DNA from: Actinomycetota bacterium
GTDB taxonomy: Bacteria; Actinomycetota; Actinomycetes; Nanopelagicales; Nanopelagicaceae
NCBI GenBank assembly: GCA_009927705.1
Contig: RFMK01000123.1
Coordinates: 1 to 40,782, forward strand
DNA length: 40,782 nucleotides
Direction: 5' to 3'
The stretch's first letter is position 1, and every line of letters begins with the position of its first letter. A program made the position numbers and the translations under genes. The notes under the pieces were generated by a model, which was not told where the DNA came from, did no database searches, and was given only the letters and a program-made list of their open reading frames with translations. Shown here in pieces: positions 38,760 to 40,782 of the stretch.

Positions 38760-38785
38760 GGTTTTCGCGTCCTCGCAGTTAGCCT
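38756..38785 (+). promoter_or_regulatory. promoter of the NlpC/P60 gene, leaderless type
   Basis: TTGAGG (38756-38761), an 18-base spacer and TAGCCT (38780-38785), then six bases to the ATG at 38792. The -35 overlaps the stop codon of the preceding small gene. Confidence 0.55.
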
Positions 38786-38791
38786 AAACCG

Positions 38792-39838
38792 ATGACCAGG
38801 GCGCCGAACGCACTTTTCCGTCGAAGAGTCTTCTCGCAAACTGTGGTCTTTTTCCTTTCTCTCTGCCTAGCCATAACTTTGGCGCCAGTCGCATCCGCTG
38901 CGCCCAATGCAGATCTCAAATCAGTTCGTGCTCAGGTCGAGCAACTCCAAGAAGATGCCGCAGAAGCCGGCGAGAATGCCCAGGCTGCGAAAATCCAACT
39001 TTCTAAGTTGAAGAAACAACTGAGCGCGGTACAACAACAAGCAGATGCTCAGAAACAAACCGTAGATTCGATAAAGAAATCTCTCGCCGCCATCGCGGTT
39101 GCTCGATATAAATCAACCGGTTTAGGAGAGGGGCTCGAACTTCTATTCTCCTCTGATCCTTCTCTCTATTTATCTGCGGCAGGTTCACTTGAAAGCGTTA
39201 CCCGGAAACAAGCGATTGAGCTTCGTAAATATGCCACTGCAAAACAGCGACTCGATGCGACATCACTGACCGTTGCGGACAAACTCAAACTTGTTCAAGC
39301 AGCCGAAGCTCGGTACCGAGCACAAGCGGCTCAAGTTGAGAAGAAATTAGCTCAAGCCGAGAAGATTTTGGCGAAATTGGAGAAGGAAGATCGCGAACGA
39401 CTTCTCAAACTCCAAGCGATGGATGAGGAAGAACGTAAGAAGTATTCTCTTGAACAGGCAAAACTTGCCAATGCGGTCTCAGGTCGTGCCGGAACCGCTC
39501 TACGTTTTGCGGTTAAACAGATTGGCGACCGATATGTCTGGGGAGCGGCAGGCCCGATTCGGTGGGATTGCTCAGGTTTGACGATGCGCGCATATGAACA
39601 AGCTGGCGTACGACTGCCACACTCATCGCGCGCCCAATACTCATTTGGTCGTTCAATCGCCCGCGGAAACCTTCAGCCCGGCGATCTCGTATTTTTTGGC
39701 TCACCCATCTCTCACGTTGGAATTTATATTGGAAAGAACCAAATGGTTCACGCGCCGCGTCCGGGAGCAAGAGTCCAGATCGCCGAATTTGGAAGCGCTT
39801 TTGGCCGCAAGAAGTATGTCGGCGCACGACGTCTATAA
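38792..39838 (+). CDS. secreted NlpC/P60 peptidoglycan endopeptidase
   Basis: Exported cell-wall hydrolase, 348 residues. A signal peptide (basic RRR at 10-12, hydrophobic core about 16-30, likely cleavage after ASA-A near 36-37) is followed by two coiled-coil stretches (about 40-105 and 140-225), and a C-terminal NlpC/P60 domain (about 235-348) with catalytic C260 (WDCSGL), H308 (SHVGIYIG) and H320 (MVHAPRP). The architecture is that of RipC-like D,L-endopeptidases that cut stem peptides at division; the coiled coil probably keeps it inactive until bound by an activator such as FtsX. It directly abuts pimB, as the mycobacterial equivalent lies close to pimB. Confidence 0.93.
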   Translation: MTRAPNALFRRRVFSQTVVFFLSLCLAITLAPVASAAPNADLKSVRAQVEQLQEDAAEAGENAQAAKIQLSKLKKQLSAVQQQADAQKQTVDSIKKSLAAIAVARYKSTGLGEGLELLFSSDPSLYLSAAGSLESVTRKQAIELRKYATAKQRLDATSLTVADKLKLVQAAEARYRAQAAQVEKKLAQAEKILAKLEKEDRERLLKLQAMDEEERKKYSLEQAKLANAVSGRAGTALRFAVKQIGDRYVWGAAGPIRWDCSGLTMRAYEQAGVRLPHSSRAQYSFGRSIARGNLQPGDLVFFGSPISHVGIYIGKNQMVHAPRPGARVQIAEFGSAFGRKKYVGARRL

Positions 39839-40782
39839 ATGCCTTCAATATTGCTGGTCACAAATGACTTTGGACCTCGGGCCGGTGGAATAGAAACTTT
39901 CGTTATCGGCCTACTCGAGCGAATCCCGCGTGGCGAAGTCATCGTCTACACCTCTTCGCAGGAAGGATCCGCGCCATTTGATCAACGTTGGAGCGATGAG
40001 TTTGGAGTCGAAGTAATCCGCGATCGATCGTCCATACTCCTGCCAACACCGCGAGTTGTTAGCAATCTTAAGAAGATTCTCAAGGAGAGAGGCATAACTA
40101 AAGTTTGGTTTGGTGCAGCGGCTCCTCTCGGTTTAACTTCTAGATGGTTACGGAAAGCTGGCGCAGACCATATTGTCGCCCTCACTCACGGACATGAAGT
40201 GTGGTGGTCTAAAGTCTGGCCATTTTCTTGGTTGATGAGTGAGATCGCTCGTTCGATAGATGTTGCAACGTATCTCGGAAATTTTACAAAGCAAGCAATC
40301 GCTCCACGATTTAAGAATCCAGAGAAATTAATCAAGATTGCTCCTGGAATTGATATCGAACACTTCAAGCCACTGGATTCATCATCGCTCAGAAGCGAAC
40401 TCGAATTGAATGATCGCCCAACAATCATCAGTGTGGGCCGGCTAGTTCATCGAAAAGGACAAGATCGGTTGGTAGAAGCGATGCCACGTATCGTCGCAGA
40501 ATTGCCAGATGCGATTCTTGTATTTATTGGCGAGGGACCGCACAGAAAAGAGCTGGATCGATTGGTTGCGAAACATAATCTGGATAAGAATGTTCGATTT
40601 ATTGGGCGGATTCAATATTTTGATTTGCCAAGATACATCGCACTGGGAGATATCTTTGCAATGCCTTCGCGCTCCAGACTCTTTGGTCTAGAGGTAGAAG
40701 GATTGGGAATCGTCTATCTGGAAGCAAGCGCCTGTGGACTTCCTGTTGTGGGAGGTTCATCTGGCGGCGCGCCAGATGCAGT
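39839..40782 (+). CDS. pimB: GDP-mannose-dependent phosphatidylinositol mannosyltransferase PimB-like, 3' end outside window
   Basis: GT4-family glycosyltransferase, 314 codons visible and still open at the window end. It starts with MPSILLVTNDFGPRAGGIETF (the acceptor-side glycine-rich loop GGIE), has APGIDIEHFKP, the VGRLVHRKGQD donor-loop with R and K, and GLEVEGLGIVYLEASACG followed by GGSSGGAPDA, the EX7E-type nucleotide-sugar site. This last block is very close to actinobacterial PimB, which adds the second mannose to PIM1 in the cytosolic leaflet. The ATG directly follows the NlpC/P60 stop (TAAATG), implying coupling. The exact acceptor is inferred from family and location. Confidence 0.85.
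   Translation, partial: MPSILLVTNDFGPRAGGIETFVIGLLERIPRGEVIVYTSSQEGSAPFDQRWSDEFGVEVIRDRSSILLPTPRVVSNLKKILKERGITKVWFGAAAPLGLTSRWLRKAGADHIVALTHGHEVWWSKVWPFSWLMSEIARSIDVATYLGNFTKQAIAPRFKNPEKLIKIAPGIDIEHFKPLDSSSLRSELELNDRPTIISVGRLVHRKGQDRLVEAMPRIVAELPDAILVFIGEGPHRKELDRLVAKHNLDKNVRFIGRIQYFDLPRYIALGDIFAMPSRSRLFGLEVEGLGIVYLEASACGLPVVGGSSGGAPDA

Noticed and set aside
1..40782. CRISPR arrays, insertion sequences, prophage, integrase, toxin-antitoxin or other defence genes, tRNA and rRNA genes
   Set aside because: I looked for spaced direct repeats, transposase motifs, phage genes and tRNA-like sequence and saw none; almost all sequence is accounted for by conserved core genes.

Overview
The window looks like an ordinary core-chromosome segment of a small-genome actinobacterium with intermediate GC (about half). 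The phylum is supported by gene content and order: HU with a lysine/alanine-rich tail, a DivIVA-like SepIVA homologue next to coaD and the DUF177 gene, DUF4193, DUF3093, DUF3159 and DUF3000 families, the ceoB/ceoC TrkA pair, and a PimB-type mannosyltransferase. The GC content, tight packing (no gene-free gap over 170 bases) and lost genes compared with mycobacterial and streptomycete loci suggest a streamlined lineage such as the freshwater acI clade (Nanopelagicales). That placement is an inference and was not tested by alignment.

Layout. (1) 1-4770: HU (5' end missing), terminator, plsC-gpsA-ddl, a stand-alone Lrp/AsnC effector domain divergent from thiL, and rpmB facing thiL. (2) 4928-11133: recG-rsmD, coaD, sepIVA-like, DUF177, rpmF, rnc, mutM. 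(3) 11170-21050: smc-ftsY, amt-glnK, ffh, rpsP-khpA-rimM-trmD, that is chromosome organisation, SRP targeting, nitrogen uptake and ribosome/tRNA maturation. (4) 21211-30870: DUF4193, DUF3093, a hotdog thioesterase, dut-DUF3159, ceoB-ceoC, a TrmA-family RNA methyltransferase, acnA, dxs. (5) 30809-36989, all on the minus strand: fadA-fadJ beta-oxidation operon, a lone EfeU/FTR1 iron permease, DUF3000-rnd. (6) 37061-40782: EamA transporter, a RibD-C reductase, a small CxxC protein, a secreted NlpC/P60 hydrolase and the start of pimB.

The most striking structure is in the non-coding DNA. At least fourteen genes have a TANNNT hexamer ending exactly 6 or 7 bases before the start codon and usually no ribosome binding site. 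This is the arrangement expected for leaderless mRNAs, and it fixes many start codons. Other points of interest are an rnc gene with no ATG/GTG/TTG start but a well-placed CTG, a palindrome over the fadA promoter, a GlnR-like box upstream of amt-glnK, and a conserved-order comparison showing missing partners (glnD, the permease beside ceoB, genes between dut and DUF3159).

I see no mobile element, prophage, CRISPR array, tRNA/rRNA gene or defence system, and no multi-gene system that I believe to be undescribed.
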